From Comamonadaceae bacterium (GTDB lineage Bacteria > Pseudomonadota > Gammaproteobacteria > Burkholderiales > Burkholderiaceae_C), in NCBI GenBank assembly GCA_947478725.1, contig CANJWZ010000041.1, positions 1 through 38,104 on the forward strand: 38,104 bases of DNA. Direction: 5' to 3'. The position numbers were made by a program, and so were the translations under genes. The notes under the pieces were generated by a model. It made no database searches. It worked only from the letters and a program-made list of their open reading frames with translations, and was not told the origin of the DNA. Shown piece by piece: positions 17,041 through 25,060 of the stretch (position 1 is its first letter; the number at the start of each line of letters is the position of its first letter).

Positions 17041-17607
17041 ATGAAACTCGTCATCCTCGACCGCGACGGCACCATCAACTCTGACAGTGATGACTATGTG
17101 AAATCACCTGAAGAATGGCAGCCGCTGCCGGGCGCGCTGGAGGCGATTGCGCGGCTCAACCATGCGGGATGGCACGTGGTGATCGCGTCCAACCAGTCCG
17201 GCCTGGGGCGCGGTTTGTTTGATGTCGCCTCGCTGAACGCCATGCACGCCAAGATGCACAAAATGCTGGCCGCTGTGGGGGGCAAGGTGGACGCGGTGTT
17301 TTATTGCCCGCACAGCCCGGAAGAGCAATGCCATTGCCGCAAGCCCTTGCCGGGTTTGTTTGAGCAAATTGGCAGCCGCTTTGGCGTGCCGCTCAAAGGC
17401 GTGCCAACAGCCGGTGACTCGGTGCGTGACTTGCAGGCCGGAAGCAGCGCAGGCTGCGAGCCCCATCTGGTGTTGACTGGCAAGGCTGCCCAGTACCGCA
17501 GCGGTGGCCAGCCAGACGGCTTGCCGGTCGGAACACTGTTTCATACCGACCTGTCGGCCTTTGTTGACCATATTCTTCAGCGCGACACCCACGCGCTGGA
17601 GATCTGA
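17041..17607 (+). CDS. gmhB: D-glycero-beta-D-manno-heptose 1,7-bisphosphate 7-phosphatase
   Basis: The 188-aa HAD-superfamily phosphatase has motif I DRDGT at residues 7-11, motif II in IASNQSG, and the AGDSVRDLQAG motif near residues 125-135. The zinc loop CPHSPEEQCHCRKP is diagnostic of GmhB. It removes the 7-phosphate in ADP-heptose synthesis for the LPS inner core. It follows glyS by 12 nt, and plsC starts 1 nt after its stop, a cell-envelope gene order common in Burkholderiales. Confidence 0.95.
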   Translation: MKLVILDRDGTINSDSDDYVKSPEEWQPLPGALEAIARLNHAGWHVVIASNQSGLGRGLFDVASLNAMHAKMHKMLAAVGGKVDAVFYCPHSPEEQCHCRKPLPGLFEQIGSRFGVPLKGVPTAGDSVRDLQAGSSAGCEPHLVLTGKAAQYRSGGQPDGLPVGTLFHTDLSAFVDHILQRDTHALEI

Positions 17608-17608
17608 T

Positions 17609-18355
17609 ATGAACCTGATTCGCTCCATCATCCACATGCTGTGGATGGCCGTCACCGTGGTGCCCTGGGCCATCGGGGTGTTGATTTTTTCGCTGTTTGG
17701 CTCCAGCACCCAGGTGTACTGGTTGTGCGCTGGCTGGCTGCGCCTGGCGGTGACCGGCGGCACGGTGATTCTGGGCATCCAAAACCGCGTGACGGGCATG
17801 GAGAATTTGCCCAGCACCGAGCTGGGCAGCTGCGTGCTGCTGGTCAAACACCAAAGCACTTGGGAAACCTTTTCAATGGTCACGCTGATGCCGCACCCGC
17901 TGGCCTTTGTGTTCAAAAAAGAACTCTTGTATGTGCCGTTTTTTGGCTGGGCGATGTCGCGCATGGACATGATTCACATTGACCGCAGCCAGCGCGCCCA
18001 GGCTTTCAACAAGGTGGTGGCGCAGGGCAAGCGGCTGATGGCGCAGGGCGTGTGGGTCATCATGTTCCCTGAAGGCACACGCATACCGCGTGGCCAAAAA
18101 GGTGTTTACAAATCGGGCGGCACGCGGCTGGCGATTGAAACCGGCGCGCCGGTCATTCCGGTGGCTGTGACGTCTGCCAAGTGCTGGCCGCGCAAGGCTT
18201 TCATCAAAAAGCCGGGCATCGTGGACATTTCCATCGGCAAGCCCATCCCCAGCGCAGGCCGCCAGCCTGATGAGCTGATGCGCGAGGTCGAGGCATGGAT
18301 TGAGCTGGAGATGCGCCGGCTGGACCCCGAAGCCTATGCCCGCGTGACGACCTGA
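17609..18355 (+). CDS. plsC: 1-acyl-sn-glycerol-3-phosphate acyltransferase
   Basis: The 248-aa membrane-bound enzyme makes phosphatidate from lysophosphatidate. It has an N-terminal membrane segment (residues ~5-30), the acyltransferase motif I as KHQSTWETF, and motif III as FPEGTRIPRG. Motif I is HX4E rather than the textbook HX4D, a conservative change that I recall from related betaproteobacterial PlsC (not checked). The ATG at 17609 follows GGAG and lies 1 nt after the gmhB stop. The frame extends further upstream inside gmhB, but that start would be unnatural. Confidence 0.93.
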   Translation: MNLIRSIIHMLWMAVTVVPWAIGVLIFSLFGSSTQVYWLCAGWLRLAVTGGTVILGIQNRVTGMENLPSTELGSCVLLVKHQSTWETFSMVTLMPHPLAFVFKKELLYVPFFGWAMSRMDMIHIDRSQRAQAFNKVVAQGKRLMAQGVWVIMFPEGTRIPRGQKGVYKSGGTRLAIETGAPVIPVAVTSAKCWPRKAFIKKPGIVDISIGKPIPSAGRQPDELMREVEAWIELEMRRLDPEAYARVTT

Positions 18356-18364
18356 CAAATCGCC

Positions 18365-19354
18365 ATGATGCAAAGGCTGTTGCAGTTCACGCTTGATTTG
18401 TTTGAGCCTGCCCCGGCCCCTGCCGCTACCCCTACCCCTGAAAAGCCGCCCCAAAGCACTGAAAAAACCGGGCTTCTGGATTCAAATCAGCCTCCAGGCC
18501 AGAAAAATCGTGCGTCAGCAGCTCCTGAAAAAATAGCAAATGACATGGTGCTGCCAGCCCAAACCTTGCAGCAGGCGCTGGCCCCGGCCACCTTCACCCA
18601 CCCGCGTGCCAGCCGCGAGACGCTGCTGGGCGGCGTTGCCGTAGCCTACGAATTCAAACGCGGCAAGCGCCGCACGATTGGCTTTTCGGTTGGCCCAGAC
18701 GGCCTGACGGTCAGTGCGCCCAAGTGGGTGCCGCTGTATGAGATTGACAAGGCGGTGTCGGAAAAGCAAGGCTGGATCATCAAAAAGCTGCAAGAAACCC
18801 GCGCGCGCCATGACCGGCTTGAATCGGCCCGCATTGAATGGAAAGACGGCGCAACGCTGCCGTTTTTAGGCGAGCAAGTGATGGTGGTGCTGGACCCACG
18901 GCATGCCTTTGGCGGGGTGGGGGCCGAGCTGAAAAGCAGTGCCGAAACGCTACCCGGCGTGACGCAGCTCACCCTGCATGTCGGCCTGCCGCACGCCGCC
19001 ACGCCCGACCAGATCAAGGACGCGGTACAGGCCTGGCTGATGCGTCAGGCCAAGCGGCTGTTTACCGAGCGACTGAACCACTTTGCGCCAACACTGAACG
19101 TGCAGTGGACCAGGCTCAGCCTGAGCAGCGCAGACACCCGCTGGGGCAGCGCCAGCGCCAATGGCTCAATTCGCTTGAACTGGCGGCTGATTCACTTCAA
19201 GCAGTCCGTCATTGACTATGTGGTGGTGCATGAGCTGAGCCACCTGCGTGTGATGGACCACAGCCCGCGCTTTTGGGACACCGTCCGCACCGTGGTGCCT
19301 GACTATGCCGCGCTTCGTCGCGAGCTCAAAGGCGAAGGCACGCCGCGTTGGTAG
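18365..19354 (+). CDS. YgjP-like (DUF45/M48-type) zinc metallopeptidase
   Basis: The 329-aa protein ends with the zinc site VVHELSHLRVMDHSPRFWDTV, that is HExxH plus a third His, as in YgjP/WLM-type proteins. The preceding DTRWGSASANGSIRLNWRLIHF block is also diagnostic of that family. The first ~85 residues are a Pro/Ala-rich, low-conservation extension, and residues ~39-58 are encoded by a copy of the dispersed palindromic element. The substrate is unknown. It starts 9 nt after plsC and so belongs to the same probable operon. ATGs at 18365 and 18368 are equally possible starts. Confidence 0.9.
   Translation: MMQRLLQFTLDLFEPAPAPAATPTPEKPPQSTEKTGLLDSNQPPGQKNRASAAPEKIANDMVLPAQTLQQALAPATFTHPRASRETLLGGVAVAYEFKRGKRRTIGFSVGPDGLTVSAPKWVPLYEIDKAVSEKQGWIIKKLQETRARHDRLESARIEWKDGATLPFLGEQVMVVLDPRHAFGGVGAELKSSAETLPGVTQLTLHVGLPHAATPDQIKDAVQAWLMRQAKRLFTERLNHFAPTLNVQWTRLSLSSADTRWGSASANGSIRLNWRLIHFKQSVIDYVVVHELSHLRVMDHSPRFWDTVRTVVPDYAALRRELKGEGTPRW
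18481..18537 (-). repeat. Dispersed palindromic element, copy 5 (inside the YgjP-like gene)
   Basis: On the minus strand it reads GCTATTTTTTCAGGAGCTGC, then GACGCACGATTTTTCTGGCC, then GGAGGCTGATTTGAA. It is one of the fullest copies. In the gene's frame the arm encodes AAPEKIA, aligned with VATKIIA in the GMC gene and VATKLVA in the carbonic anhydrase. Confidence 0.75.
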
Positions 19355-19392
19355 AGTGCTCGTGGTCTGGCTGGTCATTTCTGTCCGAATAT

Positions 19393-19420
19393 TGACACTT
19401 TTTTTGGAAATGTGTAAAAT
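19393..19420 (+). promoter_or_regulatory. Sigma-70-type promoter of the response regulator gene
   Basis: A perfect TTGACA (19393-19398) is followed after 16 bp by TAAAAT (19415-19420). Transcription would start near 19427, leaving a leader of about 110 nt before the ATG at 19536. Confidence 0.65.
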
Positions 19421-19535
19421 ACAAGATGACATTGCAACAGTAGTTTCTTTCAGTTACATTTGTGCAAAGCCCGCGTAATGCCGATATAAAACTTAAAACA
19501 TCAAAAATCATAAAACTGAGGAAATTTGCAAGGCC

Positions 19536-19973
19536 ATGAAAAACAAGTTAATCCTCGTCGTCGAAGACAACTCCGACCACCTTGAACTGGCCGTGCTGGC
19601 CCTCGAAGAGCACAGCGTCGATACAGAAATCGTGGCGGCGCGAGACGGTGCCGGGGCGCTGGACTTTTTGTTCGGGGCGGGCGCCTATGCAGACCGTGAC
19701 ACCAAAAAGCAGCCCAACCTGATCCTGCTTGATATCCGTCTACCCAAACTTTCCGGCCTCGATGTGCTTCGCAGCATCCGGGCCAACCCGTTGACCTCAG
19801 CGGTACCGGTGGTGATGTTGACGTCTTCTGGCGAGGCCTCGGACATCGCCTCAAGTTACCAAGGGGGCGCCAACGGGTTTGTGCGCAAACCTGTTGATTT
19901 CGGCGCATTCTCCGACAAACTCAACCGCCTGCAGGGCTACTGGTTGTGCGTGAACGAAGCTGTGCCGTCTTAA
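19536..19973 (+). CDS. Single-domain response regulator (CheY/Rcp1-like)
   Basis: The 145-aa receiver domain has no output domain. The acidic pair is in LVVEDNSD, the phospho-acceptor is D66 in LILLDIRLPKLSG, the switch Thr/Ser is in VVMLTSSGE, and the conserved Lys is in VRKPVDF. The insertion between beta2 and the acceptor (FLFGAGAYADRDTKKQP) is typical of Rcp1-type regulators paired with phytochrome-like or PAS kinases. It lies 0.7 kb upstream of an HTH-REC regulator and a PAS kinase, a plausible partner set. Confidence 0.93.
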   Translation: MKNKLILVVEDNSDHLELAVLALEEHSVDTEIVAARDGAGALDFLFGAGAYADRDTKKQPNLILLDIRLPKLSGLDVLRSIRANPLTSAVPVVMLTSSGEASDIASSYQGGANGFVRKPVDFGAFSDKLNRLQGYWLCVNEAVPS

Positions 19974-20686
19974 TAGTCCTCGGGGATAGCCTTCAGCTTT
20001 CCTGACCTGCCAAGCGACCATCGGGCCGCACGTTTGAATCTTTTGCCAGCGGCTTCATCCAGTGCTTCAATCGATGCCGCAGATTCGCATCTGAACCTGA
20101 CGGATTTCGCCAGGGACAACACATCCCTTTCATGCGTCTGTGGATTCCCGGGTCTGCGCTATCGTTTGGCTGCGCTGTTTTCAGATCGACGCACAGTTTC
20201 GGTAAGTAAATGCAACATTTCTCCAAAAAGCTTCAGCTCGCCGCGTCAAAGGGGTGACTCGCCAAAGCGTGTTGCTGATTCGGCCCGCCAGTAATGGGTG
20301 TCTGTCTCCAGCACTCCCAAGCTGGCCAGCGGCCGCCACCAAGAATGCGCCAGCTATCGAAGCGGCCCCGATTAAGAACTGGACGATTCCAGCCTGTTGG
20401 CATGGTTTCAAAATACGAAAAGATGCTTTTCAATTGAACCGCAACGGCGCAAGGCGACGCACGTCGGTGAGAGGAATTATTTTCAGTCAGCTACCCGACA
20501 AGATGGAACGCCGTGGGCTAAAGCAGCAGACGGCAAGGGTGCGCGATTCTTTTTCTCCTGGCCGTGATTAAGCTTTCTATCGTGTTGTAATGCCAATTGT
20601 GTTCTTTTGTAATAATGGGCGGAAGTCGATTAAAATGAAGACAAATAGAAATAATGTCACCATCATAATTTTCATCACTTAATAAC
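19974..20686. other. 713-bp region without a convincing gene
   Basis: Both strands hold only short frames of 65-105 codons without family resemblance, Shine-Dalgarno sequences or coherent codon use. A minus-strand frame (20181-20411) starts with a hydrophobic segment (IVQFLIGAASIAGAFLVAAAGQLG) but then loses pattern. No tRNA, CRISPR or strong terminator is seen. The last ~80 bp are AT-rich and hold the promoter of the next gene. This may be a decayed gene or island scar. Confidence 0.5.
20607..20636 (+). promoter_or_regulatory. Candidate promoter of the HTH-REC regulator
   Basis: TTGTAA (20607-20612) and TAAAAT (20631-20636) are 18 bp apart in an AT-rich tract about 50 bp before the ATG at 20687. 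The -35 matches 4 of 6 positions and the -10 matches 5 of 6. Confidence 0.4.
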
Positions 20687-21424
20687 ATGCAAAAAAGTTT
20701 TGAGGATGCCATCACGGCACCAGATTTTTTGATCGAGGACTATTGCGGCACCAGCTATGCCGCCAGTCTGCTCGGCTTGTCGGTTGCCACCGTTCAGTCG
20801 CTGGTGGAAAAAGGCGAGCTCGAAGCCTGGAAAACCATGGGTGGTCACCGCCGGATCGCATTGCAATCCATTTACGGCTACCTGGAAAAAAACAAACGAC
20901 AGCCCTTGGTCAAGCTATCGAACCCGCATGGACGGCTGCGCGTGCTGCTGGTGGAAGACGATGAGCTCTTGCGGGAGTTGTTTCAGCACGAATTTGAGTC
21001 TTGGGATCTTCCGGTTGACTGCACCTGGATGTCCTCGGCGATGGAAGCCCTGATGGACGTTGCCAGCATGCGGCCGGACTTGCTGATCACGGACCTGGTG
21101 ATGCCCGGCGTCGATGGCTTTGAACTGCTCAAGGCGCTCAAGCGCAACGTTGAACTCGAAGACATGCATGTGATTGTGGTCACTGGCATGGCGCAGGATG
21201 CCTTTGAGGCGCGCGGCGGATTGCCGGAAGACGCCTCCTCACTGCAAAAGCCAGTCGACTTCAACTGGCTACGAGGCTACATGAGCGCGATGGTGTCAGC
21301 CAAGCGCAAACAACAGATGCATTCAGAACGCGTCAAGGCGCGCATCGTTAATAAAGCAGCAGCGCGCTCTGTCCAATTACGAGACCGTGCCACGGCGAGG
21401 TTGGCGCAAAAGCTGTCTCAGTAA
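20687..21424 (+). CDS. Response regulator with N-terminal excisionase/MerR-type DNA-binding domain
   Basis: The 245-aa protein has an N-terminal helix-turn-helix of the excisionase type: SYAASLLGLSVATVQSLVEKG, with the signature MGGHRRI (residues ~23-65). A receiver domain follows (residues ~85-200): acidic pair in LLVEDDELL, acceptor D136 in LITDLVMPGVDG, Thr in VVVTGMA, Lys in LQKPVDF. The C-terminal ~40 residues are basic and probably helical. DNA-binding before receiver is the reverse of the common order. It ends 11 nt before the histidine kinase gene, so they form a likely cognate pair. No target promoter can be named. Confidence 0.92.
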   Translation: MQKSFEDAITAPDFLIEDYCGTSYAASLLGLSVATVQSLVEKGELEAWKTMGGHRRIALQSIYGYLEKNKRQPLVKLSNPHGRLRVLLVEDDELLRELFQHEFESWDLPVDCTWMSSAMEALMDVASMRPDLLITDLVMPGVDGFELLKALKRNVELEDMHVIVVTGMAQDAFEARGGLPEDASSLQKPVDFNWLRGYMSAMVSAKRKQQMHSERVKARIVNKAAARSVQLRDRATARLAQKLSQ

Positions 21425-21435
21425 GTGAATGCGAC

Positions 21436-22974
21436 GTGCTGGACATTAAAAAATTCGTTTTTCCAGTCACGCACGCGATAAGGCGCGCCTTGTTGCCTCC
21501 ATCGTGGAACGCCCTCGATGTGGCCCGGGACGGCATTGTTTTGCTCGACAGTGCGGGACGGATTGTCGCGTTAAACGCTGTAGCGCGACGGTTTTTGAAC
21601 CGTGTTGATGGTGATTTTTCGGGACGTGATTTCTGGAGCGCTGTAGCGCCGGGGATTGCAAAGCTTCACCAGCTTGGCACAGAAAAAGCGATGGCGCTTC
21701 TCGAGAAGCACGCATTTATAGAGCGTAGCGACTTTGAGTGTGATTGGCTCGAGTACTGCTTCCGGCCGCACCCAACGGGTTATGTCGTCAACCTGCGGGA
21801 TGTCACGCACAAGCACGACCTGCAACTTTTACTTGCAAAAAGCAAGCAAACCAATCTGTTGCTTTTCGAAAAAAACCCGAACGCCATGTGGATCTTTGAC
21901 ATGGCCTCGCAGCGCATTCTCAGCGTCAACCAGGCAGCCTGTGACTTCTACGCCATGACGAGAAGCAGTTTTCTGGAGCTGAAACTGGGGGCGTTTTTCC
22001 CGGACCATTCAGGTCTGGCACTTTTTGATTCAGTCGACAAAGCCGGTCCGTCTGAGCTGGCTTTGCAGATATGCAATCAGATCAAAGGTGACGGGACTCT
22101 GGTGCTGGTCGAGCTCGCTTGCGGCCCCATCGTTTGGCAGGACCACCAGGCGATACTGGTGAGTGTCTCAGATGTGGCGGAGCGACATCTCTCAGACCGC
22201 ACGCTGCGCCAGGAAAATGCCGAACTGAAATTGGCACTCTCCAGCGCCAATGAGGCGCTCAAAACCGCCAGCCGCGATCTGTCTGCACTAACTTACGCGC
22301 TTTCCCATGACCTGCAGATACCCCTGCATGTCGTCAACGGCTTCGCGGCTATCCTGGCAAAAAGGTATGGCGAGCTGATCGACCATACCGGCCGTCATTA
22401 CATCAACCGCATTCAGGACAGCACCCGACTGATGGCCGAGCTGGTCGATGACTTGCGCCGGCTGGTGAAATTGCCGCAACGGTCTGATCGGCTGGAAACA
22501 CTGGATGTGACAGCACTGTGTGCTGCCATCGTTGATGACTTGCGCTTTCGCTACCCGGATCGTACGGTCACTTTCGAGATGAACGCCAGAAGTACCGTGG
22601 CGGCTGACAAGTCGCTGCTGGTCATCGCTTTGAGCTGCTTGCTTGATAACGCCTGGAAATTCACGTCTAAAAAGGTCGATGCCTGGGTCAGGGTGGCGGT
22701 CCTCGCTGGCGATGGGCCTGACGAGCGGGTGCTGCAAGTCTCAGACAATGGTGCGGGTTTTGATGCCGCCTACAGCGACAAACTGTTCGTGGCGTTTCAA
22801 CGCCTGCATTCAGCGGCCGACTACCCCGGCAATGGCCTGGGGCTGGTGACTGTGATGCGGGTCGCCGAAAGGCACGGGGGCCGGGTGTGGGCTGAATCCA
22901 CGCCGAACGGGGCCAGCTTTTACATGGCTTTGCCGCAGGCCCCGGGCGAACACGCTATCGAACAGGCAAACTGA
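21436..22974 (+). CDS. PAS-domain sensor histidine kinase (soluble)
   Basis: The 512-aa kinase has two PAS-like sensory regions (residues ~25-130: ARDGIVLLDSAGRIVALNAVARRFL; ~140-250: NPNAMWIFDMASQRILSVNQAACDFYAMT), a coiled linker, and a HisKA domain with H291 in ALSHDLQIPL. The HATPase domain shows N box LLDNAWKFTS, G1 DNGAGFD and G2 GNGLGLVTV. No transmembrane segment is visible, so it should sense a cytoplasmic signal. The kinase core resembles bacteriophytochrome kinases, but the chromophore domains are absent. The start is GTG (21436), as no in-frame ATG is better placed. Its 3' end overlaps the convergent MBL gene by 20 bp. Confidence 0.93.
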   Translation: MLDIKKFVFPVTHAIRRALLPPSWNALDVARDGIVLLDSAGRIVALNAVARRFLNRVDGDFSGRDFWSAVAPGIAKLHQLGTEKAMALLEKHAFIERSDFECDWLEYCFRPHPTGYVVNLRDVTHKHDLQLLLAKSKQTNLLLFEKNPNAMWIFDMASQRILSVNQAACDFYAMTRSSFLELKLGAFFPDHSGLALFDSVDKAGPSELALQICNQIKGDGTLVLVELACGPIVWQDHQAILVSVSDVAERHLSDRTLRQENAELKLALSSANEALKTASRDLSALTYALSHDLQIPLHVVNGFAAILAKRYGELIDHTGRHYINRIQDSTRLMAELVDDLRRLVKLPQRSDRLETLDVTALCAAIVDDLRFRYPDRTVTFEMNARSTVAADKSLLVIALSCLLDNAWKFTSKKVDAWVRVAVLAGDGPDERVLQVSDNGAGFDAAYSDKLFVAFQRLHSAADYPGNGLGLVTVMRVAERHGGRVWAESTPNGASFYMALPQAPGEHAIEQAN

Positions 22975-24076
22975 AACTGTAAACGCCCTTTGCATCGAGT
23001 TGGCGTTGCAGCTTTCCTTCAAGCCACAGCAAATGCAGATGCGCCAACGCCTCGCCCATGGCAAATGTCGTCTGGTGCAGGTCCAGTTCGCGTTTGAACA
23101 TGATGGGCAAAACGTCTGCAGCGCTGTGCGGTCTGAGCGCGCACGCCTGCATGACCTCTGCCAGCCTGTCGCGGTGGTGGTCATGTAGCTGCTGGATGCG
23201 GGTGTGCAGGCCCCGAAATGGCTTGCCGTGGGATGGCAGGGTGAGCGTGTCAATCGGCAATGGCAAAAACTTGTCAATCGATTCAAGAAACAGCGCCAAC
23301 GAATCGGCCTCGGGTTCCGTGTCGTACACACTCACATTGGTTGAAATGCGCGGCAAAATCATGTCCCCGCTGATGAGCACGTTCAGAGCTTCACAGTACA
23401 GGGCCATGTGTTCAGGTGCGTGACCGTAGCCACTGATGCAGCGCCATGGGTGTCGGTTGCCGCCGATGCCGATGTCTACCGTCTTGCCGTCCATCAGCCG
23501 AACGTGGCTTTTGGGCAGGTCCGGCACCAAGTCAGGGTAGTAGCCGGTGCGCGCCTTGATTTTTTCAAAGGAATCGGGGTCAGTCAGCCCGTGTGATGCA
23601 AAAAACAGCGCCGCTCCCTCCCCGCCAAATCCGGTGGTCGATTGCGAGCCAATCTTTGCCGAGTGGTAATCCGTCGCGCTGACCCACAGGCGGCAAACAT
23701 GGCTGGATGCAGGTGTGGTGGTGGTCCACCGCTCACACAGCCAATGCGCCAGGCCAATGTGGTCCGGGTGCATGTGCGTCACGATCACCCGCAGGATGGG
23801 CAGGCCGTCAAGCTGCGTCGAAAAAATGGTTTCCCACTGGGCCTTTGACTCGGGTCGGCTGATGCAGCAGTCGACTGCCGTCCAGCCTTGCCGCTTTGTG
23901 CCGGGGTGGTGCGGGTCGTCCATCTCATCTCGGATCAACCACAGGTTGATATGGTTCAGCACAAACGGCAGCACCATGCGTATCCACTTGACACCCGGTG
24001 CAACGTCCAGGGTAGCGCCCTCTTCGGGCAGAGCATCGCCCAGCGGGTAATCGAGTTGTTGTTCGAGGATGTTCAT
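22955..24076 (-). CDS. MBL-fold metallo-hydrolase, LiuR-cluster associated
   Basis: The 373-aa protein has the metallo-beta-lactamase motif VTHMHPDHIGLAHWL (residues ~96-110). Later ligands are in CISGYGHAPEHMALY, LISGDMILP and TLPSHGKPF, and a C-terminal helical domain follows, as in glyoxalase-II-like/CoA-thioesterase MBL proteins. It is divergent from the liuR-type gene with 77 bp between starts, and the 16-bp palindromic operator lies between them. Co-regulation with acyl-CoA degradation is therefore likely, and a thioesterase activity is possible (inference). Its substrate is unknown. Confidence 0.88.
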   Translation of the reverse strand: MNILEQQLDYPLGDALPEEGATLDVAPGVKWIRMVLPFVLNHINLWLIRDEMDDPHHPGTKRQGWTAVDCCISRPESKAQWETIFSTQLDGLPILRVIVTHMHPDHIGLAHWLCERWTTTTPASSHVCRLWVSATDYHSAKIGSQSTTGFGGEGAALFFASHGLTDPDSFEKIKARTGYYPDLVPDLPKSHVRLMDGKTVDIGIGGNRHPWRCISGYGHAPEHMALYCEALNVLISGDMILPRISTNVSVYDTEPEADSLALFLESIDKFLPLPIDTLTLPSHGKPFRGLHTRIQQLHDHHRDRLAEVMQACALRPHSAADVLPIMFKRELDLHQTTFAMGEALAHLHLLWLEGKLQRQLDAKGVYSFSLPVR

Positions 24077-24100
24077 GTAATATTCGCCGTGTTTGTCTTT

Positions 24101-24116
24101 ACGTTTACGTAAACGT
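24101..24116. promoter_or_regulatory. Palindromic operator 1, probable LiuR site
   Basis: ACGTTTACGTAAACGT is a perfect 16-bp palindrome in the divergent MBL/liuR promoter region. With its 3' extension (CA) it shares 18 identical nt with the site at 24569-24590. The form (ACG/CGT half-sites) agrees with the LiuR-type motifs I recall from proteobacteria. It should control both divergent genes. Confidence 0.85.
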
Positions 24117-24153
24117 CATATTAACCCTATCGCTAAACCCCATCTTTTTAGCC

Positions 24154-24561
24154 ATGCCTACCACCTACACCATCAGCGACCTGGCCAAAGAGTTCGATCT
24201 GACCACCCGCGCCATGCGGTTTTACGAGGACATGGGCCTCTTGAGGCCGCAGCGCGAAGGCGCTGCCGGTCGAAATCGGGTGTATACCGCGCGGGACAGA
24301 ACTCGCCTGAAACTTACGCTGCGCGCCAAGCGGCTGGGCTTGTCGCTGGTAGAGGCCAAGGAGATCATTGATTCGTACGACAGCCCGCGCGACACGGCAC
24401 CCCAAATGCGCAAGTTTTTAAAAGTGCTGGCCGACCACCGCGTCAAACTTGAGTCGCAACTGGTGGACCTGCAGGCCAATCTGGCAGAAATCCGCACACA
24501 CGAAAAGGAAGCCAAAGTGCTGCTGGAAAAGGCCGAAAAAAAAGCTGAAAAAACAAAATAA
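24154..24561 (+). CDS. liuR: MerR-family regulator, LiuR-type
   Basis: The 135-aa regulator begins TYTISDLAKEFDLTTRAMRFYEDMGLLRPQREG, the MerR winged helix (residues ~4-72). A coiled-coil dimerisation helix follows, ending in a Lys/Glu/Ala-rich tail. It lacks the cysteine pattern of metal-sensing MerR proteins. Its position before isovaleryl-CoA dehydrogenase and its two flanking palindromes identify it as LiuR-like, a regulator of leucine/isovalerate degradation. Autoregulation through the 24101 site is expected. Substrate specificity is inferred from context. Confidence 0.88.
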   Translation: MPTTYTISDLAKEFDLTTRAMRFYEDMGLLRPQREGAAGRNRVYTARDRTRLKLTLRAKRLGLSLVEAKEIIDSYDSPRDTAPQMRKFLKVLADHRVKLESQLVDLQANLAEIRTHEKEAKVLLEKAEKKAEKTK

Positions 24562-24568
24562 GCCATAA

Positions 24569-24590
24569 TTGACGTTTACGTAAACGTCAA
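24569..24590. promoter_or_regulatory. Palindromic operator 2, probable LiuR site
   Basis: A perfect 22-bp palindrome whose central 20 nt are TGACGTTTACGTAAACGTCA. It lies 8 nt after the liuR stop and 9 nt before the thioesterase ATG. The flanking TTGACG (24569-24574) could serve as a -35 element, with TAAAAA (24592-24597) as a weak -10. That would give a leaderless transcript, so the true promoter is uncertain. Confidence 0.85.
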
Positions 24591-24599
24591 CTAAAAACC

Positions 24600-25040
24600 A
24601 TGACCAACTCCAACCAGAATGCACTGTTCAAGCGCGTAGAGGCCAGTTTTTTGCGTCAGGGCATGATGAACAACCTGGGAGCCCGCCTGGTGCGTGTCGA
24701 GCCCGGCCTGTGCGAAGTGGCGTTGCCGCATTCAGAGGGCGTGTCACAGCAGCAGGGCGGCTTTCACGGGGGGGCCGTGGGCGCGTTGGCCGACATTGCG
24801 GGCGGTTACGCCGCCCTCACCGCCGCGCCGCCAGATATGGAAGTCACTACGGTGGAATACAAAATCAATTTTCTGGCCAGCTTTAGCGCCGGTGAGCTGC
24901 GCGCCATTGGTCGCGTTGTCAAGGCGGGCAAGCGGATCATTGTGACCACCGCCGAAGTCGTGCACCTGGATGCCGGCGGCAAGCAAACCGCTTGCGCCGT
25001 GATGCAGCAAACGATCGTACCGGTCCATAAAACTTACTGA
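24600..25040 (+). CDS. PaaI-type hotdog thioesterase
   Basis: The 146-aa hotdog-fold protein carries [22 protein letters not shown] (residues ~50-71), the conserved HGG-x-D region of PaaI thioesterases that hydrolyse acyl-CoAs. [28 protein letters not shown] is the typical following strand pair. It stands directly behind operator 2 and 20 bp before ivd. It probably relieves CoA trapping during acyl-CoA degradation (inference). Confidence 0.9.
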   Translation: MTNSNQNALFKRVEASFLRQGMMNNLGARLVRVEPGLCEVALPHSEGVSQQQGGFHGGAVGALADIAGGYAALTAAPPDMEVTTVEYKINFLASFSAGELRAIGRVVKAGKRIIVTTAEVVHLDAGGKQTACAVMQQTIVPVHKTY

Positions 25041-25060
25041 ACCCCTTTGAGAGTGCGCAC

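Noticed and set aside
20034..20571. Overlapping short plus-strand frames of 86 and 105 codons
   Set aside because: No Shine-Dalgarno, no domain, and inconsistent codon use. Treated as non-coding or decayed.
24569..24597. TTGACG/TAAAAA as the definite thioesterase promoter
   Set aside because: Its start point would fall at or after the ATG at 24600, and the -10 is poor. The TTGACG is more safely read as part of the palindromic operator.
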